Positions 25,680-36,468 of a DNA stretch of 64,000 nt are shown piece by piece. A program made the translations under genes and the position numbers. The first letter of the stretch is position 1; every line of letters starts with the position of its first letter. This stretch comes from Gloeopeniophorella convolvens (Eukaryota; Basidiomycota; Agaricomycetes; Russulales), in NCBI GenBank assembly GCA_022496205.1, contig WTXD01000005.1, positions 186,001 through 250,000 of the forward strand, written 5' to 3'. Below the pieces are notes generated by a model. It searched no databases. It was not told the origin of the DNA and worked only from the letters and a program-made list of their open reading frames with translations.

Positions 25680-26355
25680 GTCCCGTTCTGTGGACGATTT
25701 ACACCTGCACCAGCTGATCCGGACAAACCCAGAAACTCTCTGCGCTCACAGCAGCACCGAGAGTGCTGCTGTGTTCATTCAGACACCCGTGCGGTCCGAT
25801 GCAGCTGGCGCAACATCGTTCCGAGATGCGGATGCCTGTAAGACTGCCCCACCTGCATAAATTCCGACAACCTTCGCTGTCGCATATCTTGGTCTCTCTG
25901 CATGCTTGCTGCGGGCTTGAACAGCAGCGTTTTTCTTGTTTCGTTCGTCTCGAAACACTGTGACAGTAACTAGTGTATCTGCCAATTGGAGAGTTGGGGT
26001 TGTTTTCTGCGTGTGACATTTGTGGGATATACAGCGATGGATCAGGTGCACCTGCAGCACCATTGAGGCTTCGTTCCTTGGACCTATCTGGGTCACAATG
26101 CATTGAATATTGAGGACTGGTGATGTATCGATGCTGAGCGGCGCGGACCGTCGCTCGCGGCTGGAACTTCGGAAGGTCTTCATTGGTTGATCCTGAAACG
26201 GTGAAAAACTTTTTCACGAATGTTTGTCTGGAACAAATATCCATGGATTCAAGCGTCGCTCACGCGCAGTCTCTCCTGGCACCATCCCTCCCTTGACCTT
26301 CCCCGTCATTCACCTCCCAGGACGTGGAGCACCATCGAGGGTACACGCAACAAAT
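25680..26355. other. Upstream region of the ferric reductase
   Basis: No gene is supported. The minus-strand frame at 25699-26244 has no domain and probably shadows promoter DNA. No TATA box is obvious close to the ATG at 26356. Confidence 0.45.
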
Positions 26356-28477
26356 ATGTCCGGTTTTGGAAAGCCTCCTGCAATTCCAGACCAGTTCCAG
26401 ATTTACAAGTACGTGTGTGTTGTTCTCCATGAACGTCCCAAGTCTTAGATGGGCTGGCAACACAGCTCGTATGTGGAGGATCCAAAGTGGCAACATCGGT
26501 TCACGGCGGTATGGGCATCCTGCCTGGGGCTTTTTATAGTGCTCTCTCTGCCTACTGTGAACCGTGCGCTCCGTGCCGGACGGGAATTCACGGGGCTCCT
26601 CGGTGTGTGGGAAGATCTCAAACTACGGGGCTACACAACGGCACGAGCGTCCGGGAGCTATCGAGAAGAGACAACCCCAACTACTGGGCTCAATCGGAGT
26701 CAAGGATGGCTAGTTATAATACGCTCCGCTCTCATGTGGTCACCCCTTGGGTTTAGTCTTGACTTGGGGCAGAGTACGTGATGGGTGGCTCATTGTTTGC
26801 GATCTCTTGCTCACCAACTAGTGCAGTCATTGTTGTCGTGCTCTACTTTGCCGTCCTCATTGTTTGCATCGTAACAAATGCACCTCTCATCGACAACTCC
26901 AATCGCGCAGGTAGGAATTCACTTACTTCTTTCTGCATAAACACCCTAACATCCGTATAGGCTTTCTCGCCATTGCCCAGTTCCCGATTGTTTTTCTCTT
27001 TGCAACAAAGAATTCGTTGCTCTCGCTTGTCCTCGGACCAGGAAACGGTTATGAAAAGCTTAATTACATCCATCGATGGTCTGGTCGTGGCATGTTCCTT
27101 GGAGCCCTTATTCATGGTTCTCTGTGGATTCGCAACCACCTCCAATACGGCCTTCCCATCTTAGGCCAGCAGAAGGAAACCTCTGGGGTTGCTGCTTTCG
27201 CGCTTCTCGGTATTATCGTACTGACCTCGTTGAGACCCGTTCGACAATACTTACGACAGGTTTTCTTCTACATCCAGTAAGCATCAACACCATGTAACCT
27301 CTCGAGACAATCTGATAAAAGTCAATTACAGCGTTTTGACATTCGTCTCTTTCTTTGTTACGATCTGCTATCACACGATCTACGCCAGGCCGTGGATCTA
27401 CCCTCCTCTGGCGTTCTATGGTCTCGACTTACTCATGCGATTGTTCCGATACCGTATCAAGGATGCCGTATTAACACCCGTAAACAAAGACATGACACTT
27501 GTACGCCATGTCCTCTTATCGTTCCAGGTTTCATTGTAACGCAACGCTGCCCGTAGATCCACATCCAAGATTGTGATGGTGGCTGGGAAGCTGGCCAGCA
27601 CGTACAGCTCCGCGTTTTCTTCGAAGGGCGCGTGTTTGAGTCGCATCCCCTGACTATCGCGAGCGCTCCTACCAACATGTCCTGTCTATCCACGCGCTCC
27701 ATTCTCCTCGGAGCCCGTGTTTCGGGTGATTGGACACGTGCATTACACAAGTTTGCCCGCTCGGAGCAAGATCGGATCGCCCGCTACGGTGGCGAGAAGG
27801 CGGATACAGTGCAGGTCCCCGTGCAAGTGATGATCGATGGTCCATATGGAGGCTGCAGCCTGGATCTGGGCGAGTACGAGAATGTGCTCCTGATTTCTGG
27901 AGGCGCCGGTGCGACTTTCACGCTTGGGTTGCTTGATGAGCTCGTTGGACGCGTCGTTCGATGTTCACGGGCTCGCGGAGAGCGTACCCGGCGTGTCGAA
28001 TTCGCGTGGGCCATCCGATCTTTCGGTGAGCGATGTTCCTGTTGATTTTCTCTTCTCATTCTCTTCCTGGGGCTGACGCCGAATTTTCAAGGCTGTATCG
28101 AATGGTTTGCGCCGATGCTCATGGATATCGCGCACACTGCAGCAGGATCGTCCCTCGACCTGCACATCTCCATCTTCGTGACTTGCTTATGCAATCCCGA
28201 GGCCGTTCCTCCTATACCAAATTCGGAAGTCACGATCGTGCGACCTGACGTTCACCAGATCCTCGCGCAGATGCTTTCTTCGCCGGCAGAGGACGATGTC
28301 GAGGACGAAGGCAAAGCGAGCGGAGGACGACTCGCTGTTCCGGGTGGCGTTGCTGTCTGCGCGAGTGGTCCGGAAAGCTTGGCACGTGAGGCGGCAAATG
28401 CCGTCGCAAAGCTTGCGCCAACCCACGCACGGCACATTGGTGGAATCGCCCTCCACACGGAGGTGTTCTCCTTGTGA
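26356..28477 (+). CDS. Ferric/cupric reductase transmembrane component (FRE family)
   Basis: Seven exons with introns at 26409-26465, 26774-26826, 26911-26960, 27277-27331, 27501-27556 and 28026-28091 give 594 residues in frame. The first splice restores the family motif QIYNSYVEDPKWQ, which supports this start. Several hydrophobic helices follow. Heme-ligating histidines lie in HRWSGRGMF and LIHGSLWIRNH, with another in the helix containing TICYHTIYA. The C-terminal half is the cytosolic flavoprotein part: FAD-binding ESHPLTIA, NADPH-binding LISGGAGATF, and a late ASGPESL close to the usual CGP motif. The enzyme uses NADPH to reduce external Fe(III) or Cu(II). It stands next to the copper transporter on the same strand and converges on the MFS gene, with 288 bp between the stops. 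Confidence 0.93.
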
Positions 28478-28765
28478 CGACAGATATTCATGACAATTCT
28501 CTTTGTATCATTTATCTGTATGAGTACATGTCTAGAGTCTGTCGTGACGATCAGACCGCATAAACCCCTGATGCAGAGGCGCTCACGACCATCGCGCCTT
28601 CGGCATTCAAAGTTGCAGGAATCGATGGCTACCAGAACTGTATCGTAGAGAATGGCATGGCTACAGCCAGTATGGTATGTGTATGGATGCGTGGTACATG
28701 GTGCGATGTGAAGTCCGCGAATGGTGAGTCTATGCTCTATTGTTGTGATCAGGACCGGGCACGAC

Positions 28766-30745
28766 TTAGACCTCGACCTTTTCCTTTTCCTGGGCTGCCC
28801 TGCGCTCCTGTTCTAGCTCCTTAGCAATCTTGAGATCCTGCAATCACAGATCAGACCCCGAATAGAAATCGTTGCACGTGATGACGTACCAGGCAAGGGG
28901 CAAACTCGCTCTTCTGCCGTATACGTGTGCCATACTTATAGAAGAGGAACGGTATAGGTGCAAGGAGGCCACTGACGCCAGCGATGAGCGTGGCGGCCCA
29001 ATTGACCCCCATATTCTCAAACATCTGCACCGTGAAAAGAGGAAATGCGGCCCCGACGATAGATCGGACGAAGGCGTTGGCAGCAAATGCGGACGCTGCA
29101 TACATGAGATACGTGTCGACGAGGTAGTTCTACTCGCCAAGGCACATCAGAGCTGCTTTTTGAGAAGGGAGAGGGCGCGCGACGTACCGTGAAGGACATA
29201 AAGATAAGGGCGTTGCCCATCCCAAGTGGAATGGTGCTGAGCGCGGGAACGTACCACGGCACGCTCGGATAATTCCCAGTCCATCCAAGGAATAAGATGG
29301 AGAAGACAAGCAAGGGACCAGAGAGCATGCTACCATGGAGTCGGTTCTCTGGAGGGGGGAAGCCGCGCCACTCCTTCAAAAGCTTGGGGTAGGGTCGGAG
29401 GAACCAGATGGTGACGAGTGTTCCGAGAAATGAGCCGATGCCTAAACCGATGAACACAAGTCCATCTTGCGGGATAGTGAAACCTCGTTTGGAAAAAATC
29501 ACCGGGAATGCCTCGAACGCTGCGGCATTGGATGAGGATCTGACAATCAAAAAAATTCAAAATCAACTTACTGGCGTAGATAACCCCATAAACGAGCGAT
29601 ATGTAGATCGTTACGAGCAGAAGGATGGGCTCAATGAGAAGCATCCTGAAGGGGCGCAGGATGGTGCGATTGAGGAGCTCGCGCAGAGTCCACTGGACAG
29701 CCTCGCTTTCAGCATATATGTCCTTGTTCTTCTCCGGATCGAGAGCGCGCATGCGCTTTGCCTGTGCAAAATGTAGGTGTGGTCTTGGAGCGCGAAAAAG
29801 GCTTCGTACCTTCTTGGCAAGGATGACAGGCGCGTATGTCTCTGGAAGGAATAGTATAGCAGTGATTGTGCAGACTCCCGCCCAGATCATCATGACCCAG
29901 AACACCCATCGCCAGCCGAGATGGCTGACCGTGATGCTATAAGACCTATGTCAGACTGATGTACACATAAAAAATAGGGTGACCGACTATCCGCCAACGA
30001 CAGGCCCCAGAACAGGCCCCATGAAGTTAGCGGCCGAGAATACAGTAGTCGCAAAACCACGATTGACGGGATCCCACACATCGGCAAGGATAGCCCCGCA
30101 GCTCGTCAGCGGCGAGCAGGCAAAGAACCCTGTGAGAAAGCGTGTGATGATCACTGTTTCCATGTTCTGGGCGAAGGACTGCCCGAGGTGGAAGATGGTG
30201 TAGAAGGTTAGCGAAAAGAGTATGGTGGGTCGCCGGCCAACAATCTCAGATCCTGGACCCCAGACCATGGGGCCGAAGACGTAGCCAAGCAAGTAGGCTG
30301 ACGTGACGAGGTATGAAACCTCCGGAGTGCTTCCGAACTCTCTGGCAATATTTCCGGCTGCGATTGATGGAGCCGTGGAGGCGAACGTCCTGAGCGTCAG
30401 ACCGGTCAGCATAAACGACTGTGAGATTGACTTGATGAATACGCACGAGTTGAGAGTAAGTAGATTGCAAACGAACGTGACGAGCCACTTGCGGGCGTTA
30501 GACCAATTTTGCGGGTTCTCCATATCATCGGGACCGTCCCACGAGACGAGATTTGAATCAACAGGTTTGCCTGGCACCACCGAAGCACGAACTGCAGAGA
30601 GCCCCTTTGGCGTGTCCTTCGAGTCATCCCCTCCATAATCCTTATTACAGAGCTCGTCACCTCCGATCCCTGAGCCAGGCGGGGGCGGTTCATTCATAAT
30701 TGTGGGCGTCGGAGAGGGTAGCGTAGAGGTATTTGTAGAAGCCAT
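28766..30745 (-). CDS. MFS transporter of the DHA1 / polyamine-drug type
   Basis: Six exons (29988-30745, 29810-29936, 29572-29761, 29188-29519, 28890-29129, 28766-28837) give 572 residues in frame. A polar N-terminal region of about 90 residues ends in the motif DDMENPQNWS, usual in this fungal subfamily. Twelve membrane helices are expected. The loop between helices 2 and 3 carries a motif-A-like GSEIVGRRPTIL, and FFACSPLTSCGAILADVW marks the following helices. FEAFPVIF recurs in the second half. The C-terminus is a charged coiled tail ending in EKEKVEV. Members export polyamines or drugs by proton antiport at the plasma membrane; the substrate here cannot be told. One acceptor, at 29520, was chosen over a nearer AG because only it keeps the frame. 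Confidence 0.9.
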
Positions 30746-32599
30746 TTCAGAAGGCGTCGCCAGAGAGGCCGAAAGGCGAGAGTAATCTTTGATCCATCCA
30801 GACTTCTTTCCACATAGCTTTTGTACTGCGCTGATTGTCAGCCATCATTCTCGCTTAACGAGCCAGACTTTTTTTTGCTAACTCCTGCCCAGCTGGGGCC
30901 AACTCATATGATATTGCGGTAGTAACGGCAGGCAGGAATGTTCCCGAGCCAGCTTCTAGGCGTATCAGGGTGCATCAGGATTTCGAGATAGTATGCATAT
31001 AACGTTGTTATACTTCGGTGGTTATTCGAGATTTGGAGTCAGGGGCGTCGTGCATGATGATCTCCTAGTACGCGCTTATCTTGCATTGGAGTTAGCAAAC
31101 CCGGGAAAGCAAACGTCATCCTCACTCTCCCCTTCCTTGAAACCAGAACGGGTTGGAGCTGGTCGATATGTGACGGATTGCGCTGCAATGCTCTTCAAGA
31201 AGCAGAGACGTCGAGGCCCGGGACGGAGACAGAGAGGGTTATTTTAACTTGACAAAGATTTCCCATTGCCCCAAAAAGGAGGGGGGTAAAGGTGAGGGTA
31301 TGCTGTGCACACGCCACCAGGCAAAGTATGTGGAGCCCAAAATTATTAGTCGGTGACTGGTGAACCGGTGGCCAATGACCAACCTGACCGAAAAACACCG
31401 GGATCATACAATTATCCGAGGCAGTGATGTGGACAGCTCCATACAACCGGGTCCCGACGGAACGCACGTCCCAACGGATGTACCGTCTACACTCTCCAGA
31501 GAGTCTCACGGCCCCTGCCGGTTACGAAACGCCGCACGGTACATCAGCGCCTCCAGCGGCTGTCTAGTACCTAGTATTTACTTATGAGTCGCGCCGCGTC
31601 GCGAGTGACTGGCGATGTACATACCACCATCCCCGGCTTCCTGCAAACCGCCTTAGGGAACCGGGTGGAAACACTGAGATCGGACGAGGACAAAACAAGA
31701 ACCGAGTATGGATTCAAGAAGGAAGGATACACGCGTGTACAGGAGAAGGAAAGACAGGAGATTACAGGGGGGCACGTTGGAAGGGAAAAAGGGGACGCTG
31801 CTCGTATCATGGGTGCGACGTACTCCATAAATATGTTCTTCTCTTGGTCCGTGCGCACCTGGAAGGCATCGAGAGGTAGCAATCGGGAAGGATGGGATAT
31901 GAACGTTTGGATGTTAAAGCGTAGGGAATGGGAATGGCCCCGAGTGGGAGCGCGAACGGGTGAGCGCGAGCTTAGATAATCGTTAGTGACGCGTAGGGGG
32001 TTACACTAGGTTACACTTCCTTCTCCGGGAATTCCGGGCGAGCGTGCGTGATGAGGATAAGTCAGACCGCTGCTTAGTGGCGCGGCGTTGGTAGCCCAGC
32101 TCTGGGGGCCTATCTTTGGTGTGCGACAGAATATGGTCGATGGCGACAGACAGTGCATTGGCAAAATTGAGATGGATGAAGAGTATCGAAGGTGCTCGAT
32201 CTCCCTGGTTCATCCACGTTCGATTATCTAGTTAGTGTTCTGAATAGGGTAATAGATGGCGCATGATCAAATAATAACTGTACACTGGAGTTAGTAATTG
32301 AAACTCGTAGGTAGATTTCCTCACCTGGGCCGTAGCGTCACTATCCATCATCTCGCCCGTCTCATCTTGCTGCGCCCGAGACGCCGCGGCGCCATCGTCA
32401 ACTCGGACTTTTTCATCGACAAGAGCCCAGTGATGCTTGCGTAATGCCGTCTTCGTCTCCTGCCGCGTCATGTTCGGATCGTCAAGTTGCGCGCGACATC
32501 GGAGCCTCCTGCAAGTAGTATGCCCTGCCCTGCCATCGTGTGTGAGGCCACGCGGAATTGGATGTGCCATGACACTCAGTGCCCGAGCAATACAGCAAC
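30746..32599. other. Intergenic region, no gene supported
   Basis: This holds the presumed promoter of the minus-strand MFS gene at its left end. The plus-strand frame at 31584-31979 (131 codons) is rich in Arg, Glu and Gly and resembles purine-rich noncoding DNA. The minus-strand frame at 32232-32570 may be distal debris of the aldo/keto reductase pseudogene. Confidence 0.45.
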
Positions 32600-34062
32600 G
32601 ACAGCGATAGCTAACAAGATCAGCACCGCGTAGAGGTCATGGTTGCATGGATACACTCACCATCCTTAGGAAGAATCCATGCAAGCGAGAGCTGGCCCAT
32701 GGTCACGTGCCTCTCCGCGGCGAGCTGCTCCACCCTGCACGGTTCGATCTCGCGCACTTTGGAATAAGGGAAGCGCTTGACATACCTCGCAGTAATCTCG
32801 GTACCGCCGGAATCGTTTAAGTACATTGCGCGCCATCTGCAGCAAGCCATGACAACGTCGATGCTGGATCCACCATGGAGATACGGATTACCTGTCGAAA
32901 CCACTGCGAGCTGTTTTCCCAGAGCCAAGTGGACGAGCCAGCAAGCCCCGCCCAAGCGGTGACCATGCAATAGAGGTAACGCCCTTGTGCTATTCGAAGG
33001 CTTGTCCGAGCCTTCAGAAGGGTTCCCAGCGCAGAATTGTACCTTGAGAACACGCATCATTTCGCATTCCTCCTCACGATACAACAGGTTGCAGTGGTTC
33101 TGCATGGAGAGGAAGCGCGATAGGCCGTGGTAAATTGCATAGTCTAGGGTACGGGGGCATGAAACCTTAGGGTTCTAAGACGGAAGAACATCAGAGCGAC
33201 TGACCTGCATAATCTGGACTAAGAAAGCGAGAACGTCATCGCGCTGAGTGGGAGGGTTATGATGTTTCTCCTACATTGCCAGGCATAACATGAGTCCATG
33301 CCTAGATATCGTGCCCACCCAACTCTGACGATGCCACCGAGAGCATGCAGCTTCGAAGGTTACCAGAGTTCCTCGCTGTCACTCTCACGGCTCACCGCTT
33401 CCTCGATCAGAGTCCCTGGGTCAAACCTATGACTTATAACACGTGCAGATGGTGAGCTGCCATTAGCAAGGCCAAAGCTTGGTAACCGTACACTGCAGTA
33501 CGTCTACATAGTCAAGCTGCAACCTTGCTAGACTCTGCTTCACCGAATCGAATATGTGCTTCCTGTTGAGACCTTCCTGGTTGACGTAACCGAAGTCTTC
33601 CGGTTTTTGTCTCTGTACCGCTCGCTCTGCGTTTATGATATGCCCATGTACCTGGCCCGATGGATCAGACGAATGCCAATGTCTATTATAGGACTCACTT
33701 TGGTCATAACGGCAATTTCCTCGCGCGGAATATTAAATCACTTGATCGCTTTGCTCAGATCCACCTCAGAGAGACCGTTGGAGTAGATCTTCCACACTTG
33801 TCAGTATCGATAAGGACGGAGAACAGGCTGATAAGCATACATTCGCCGTGTCGAACGTCTGTATACCGACGTCATAGCTGGAGGCTGCTATGGGGTCGAA
33901 GAGAAAGATGAGACAACGAATCAACAACGCACGTAGCTTTGATGTGGCGAATGCCTTCCTCTTCATTCGTTTCAAACCCCACGGAAACCATTCTGACGTC
34001 CCATAAGACATGCACCCTAGGGTGAGGCGCGATACTTTCAAGCCCGAGTGGCCTGAACGCAC
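32600..34062 (-). pseudogene. Decayed aldo/keto reductase
   Basis: Fragments appear in the right order, reading leftwards. SGLKVSRLTLGCMSYG lies at the N-terminus near 34040. DVGIQTFDTANV lies near 33855 and holds the catalytic Asp region. YSNGLSEV, EEIAVMTK, YVNQEGLNRKHIFDSVK with LQLDYVDVLQC, and HRFDPGTLIEE follow. Then come GWARYLGMDSCYAWQ, a NHCNLLYREEE block near 33090, and RVEQLAAERHVTMGQLSLAW near 32700. These are hallmarks of fungal NADPH-dependent aldo/keto reductases. An in-frame TGA (33738-33740) interrupts the segment between AIK and FNIPREE. The frame also slips by one base between WFPWGLK and NEEEGIRHIK near 33975. Both indicate loss of function. Splice sites can still be recognised in places, so decay is probably recent. 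End coordinates are approximate. Confidence 0.8.
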
Positions 34063-35422
34063 CGCGGTGTGCGTAGGCGAATGGTCAATTTAAACCTGCG
34101 GTAATCGCAGCTGAACGTTTGATAGTTCACCATACGATGCGTACAGCCGTGGTTGCGGGTCTGGAGACGATATGCGGCCTCTTTCTCGTCTTCTCTGTGG
34201 CTATTATCGATACTGCTCAGTGTTGTAAATGGTGCATCGGAACACGGCCACCGGTCCGCTAGAAACGTCTCGTGGTCAGAAGTTAGAGGCCGTGGCGTCG
34301 TGGGTTCCCCAGGGCCTGATTCCAGGCATATAGGAGATAAGCGTAGACAGGAGAGGCTTGCCTGAGAAGTGACCTCGCGACGGGCACGCCGGGAGGATAC
34401 AGGCATCCTGGAAAATCTGCACCATCTCCGACAATGCCAGCGAACGCCGTCGCATCAATGAGCCTTGTTCCGGGTATACGCATGCTGATTGTCTGTCGAC
34501 CATCTGGTATGTGATGCCTCAGAACAAGGGAGGCTACGATCGTTTCATTTGTCGGTCGTGGCGATGGTCAAAGTTGATAGTTGCATCAAAGGTGAAGTAC
34601 TCGACGCCAGAGGTGTCACTCGGCGTTGCCAACGCGAACGCCCCAGGCTTTCGGTTGCATTGTTGTGGGTTATTTGTTGGTTATTTGCATTTGTGGTAGC
34701 GGAGCCAAACAGCAGTCAAACAGCAGTCGGCGCTCGACCGTGTGAGCACAAACGCAGTGTCCATGTCAGGGCGTGCGGTGTCTTCGACTCGCTGTCGGTC
34801 GAAACCATCGCCTTTAGGCCGAGCTGGCCTTGTCTTCATTGCCATCCATTCTATCGGACGTTTCAGTGGACTCGGCGTCTGGCCTTGTGCTAATACGTCT
34901 ATGGTTTGCGCGTGGTTGGCTCGCGGTCCTGCCAGCTTGGTCCCGGCAGTGCAATCCCACGCCTGTCCTGCGGGTGCGACGCGGCCTGCACAGGCTCGCT
35001 ATATGCTCCCATGACTTATGGAAGAAGGATCCGAGACGTCCCCATCGATCGCCGCTTGTAAACTGTGCGATGTCTTGTTCGTCGAGGATGGCGCCAGATC
35101 GCGGTCGCGACAGCTAGAGGTGACATTGAACCGGTACATGGGACCATGTTCCTCATTCGGCTTAAGCGCCCCTAGATCGTTGCCTGCCCCGAAGTCCCCC
35201 TCGCGCGTACAACAAGCGGCTGGGGAGGATAGTTGAGATGCTGCCATTCCTATTGACAGGTATTGTCTATGCTATTGGATTATCTCTGTCGAGCAACTTC
35301 CATCAGATACGGCTCGGGGGCGTCTTGGCCCTCGGTGGCGCGTGTTATTCTTCTCGCAAGACAATGCCAATCTGGCGGCGGACGCGCCTTCAGCATCGCC
35401 CCGGTGCCTCTCCGAGGTACTG
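34063..35422. other. No gene supported
   Basis: Overlapping frames of 60-130 codons occur on both strands without domains. A repeated TTATTTG/TTGTTGG motif lies near 34665-34695. The right end is the promoter of the gene at 35485. Confidence 0.45.
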
Positions 35423-35430
35423 TATATATT
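35423..35430 (+). promoter_or_regulatory. TATA box of the proline-rich gene
   Basis: TATATATT ends 54 bp before the ATG at 35485, consistent with a core promoter. Confidence 0.5.
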
Positions 35431-35484
35431 AGCGAGCTGCAGGTAATATAGGGACCCATTCCACATATCTCACTATCCACAGAA

Positions 35485-36280
35485 ATGGGCCGCTGGTCGA
35501 AGCCATCACACACTTGGACTCCGGGTTCCTTCCCAGGCGCCGTCTACCCTGCCTATACTGTAACAACCCCTGCCGTCTGGCAAGCATATCCTGTGACCCC
35601 TATGCTTGCACCATCTTACAGTCCATCGCCGTGGTTCGCGCCTGTCCCTTTCCAGGTGCCAGTGCAGACGCCCATGATGGTACCGACCCCGATCCCTGTG
35701 CCGACTCCAGTAGCTGTACCCTCTCCAATCGTGCCCTCTCCGATCGTGCCATCTCCCGTGATCAGGTCATCTCCCAACGCTTATGCACGTCATCACCAGT
35801 ACATATCCTCGCCTTCTCGCCGCCCTCGTCCGCGCTCGCCTCCTCCAGAACCCCAACCGGTCGAGCCCACCTCTGCGCGGCACCACTGTAGGCATTGTCA
35901 CTGTGACTGTGACGAACATGACGAATACCGTCCGGAGAGTCCAGATTGGGTGCATTCTTCAGCCCTGTTCCCTCAGCAGCCATCACCACAACAGTTGAAC
36001 ATCGTTCTGAGCCTTGGGTCGCCTCATCTTTCGTCAATGCAGTCGCCGGAGGCACCCACAATTCAAATACAGCCTCCTTCCAATCCACGTTCGGTGAGAT
36101 ACACAGCGTTGCTTTCAGCTTACTCTCGCTGACTCGGAGCTCCAACCGACCCCGCAGAACGAGATTCCTCCGAGTGATCATTCACAATCTCCTGCGGCCG
36201 GTTCGGCTACATTCGTCGTACCAACACCTCGGATGGCTGGGCGCTCGGCAATAATAGCTACTATCCCGCTACCCTATTGA
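35485..36280 (+). CDS. Proline-rich protein with a His/Cys cluster (hypothetical)
   Basis: Two exons with an intron at 36094-36139 give 249 residues; the splice is in phase and extends the frame past a stop. The first 95 residues are rich in Pro, Val, Thr and Tyr, including three nearly identical VPSPI/V units. Near residues 130-150 sits a dense cluster HHCRHCHCDCDEHDEY, which could bind a metal. The remainder is Pro/Gln/Ser-rich and looks disordered. There is no signal peptide and no domain I recognise. It converges with the kinase gene, with 188 bp between stops. The TATA box, codon bias and open length argue for a real gene; the function is unknown. Confidence 0.6.
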
Positions 36281-36468
36281 ATCGTCCTGCCCTGAGCTCC
36301 CTGATATCGCCTGTTGACCTCATCACGGACATCATTAGACTCATTCTCGCTGCTCTTCTGAATAACGACTTGACGCTCACGAACCATTGTTTGTGTCTAC
36401 GACTTATACGAGGAAATCGGACATTGGTGCCAGATAGGTACCAGAAACAGATGAACGCGTCGGTATGG

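Noticed and set aside
26413..26448. 36-bp first intron for the ferric reductase
   Set aside because: In frame, but the 57-bp intron 26409-26465 uses a better donor and restores the conserved IYNSYVEDP motif.
31584..31979. 131-codon open frame on the plus strand
   Set aside because: Purine-rich, low complexity and without any domain; probably chance.
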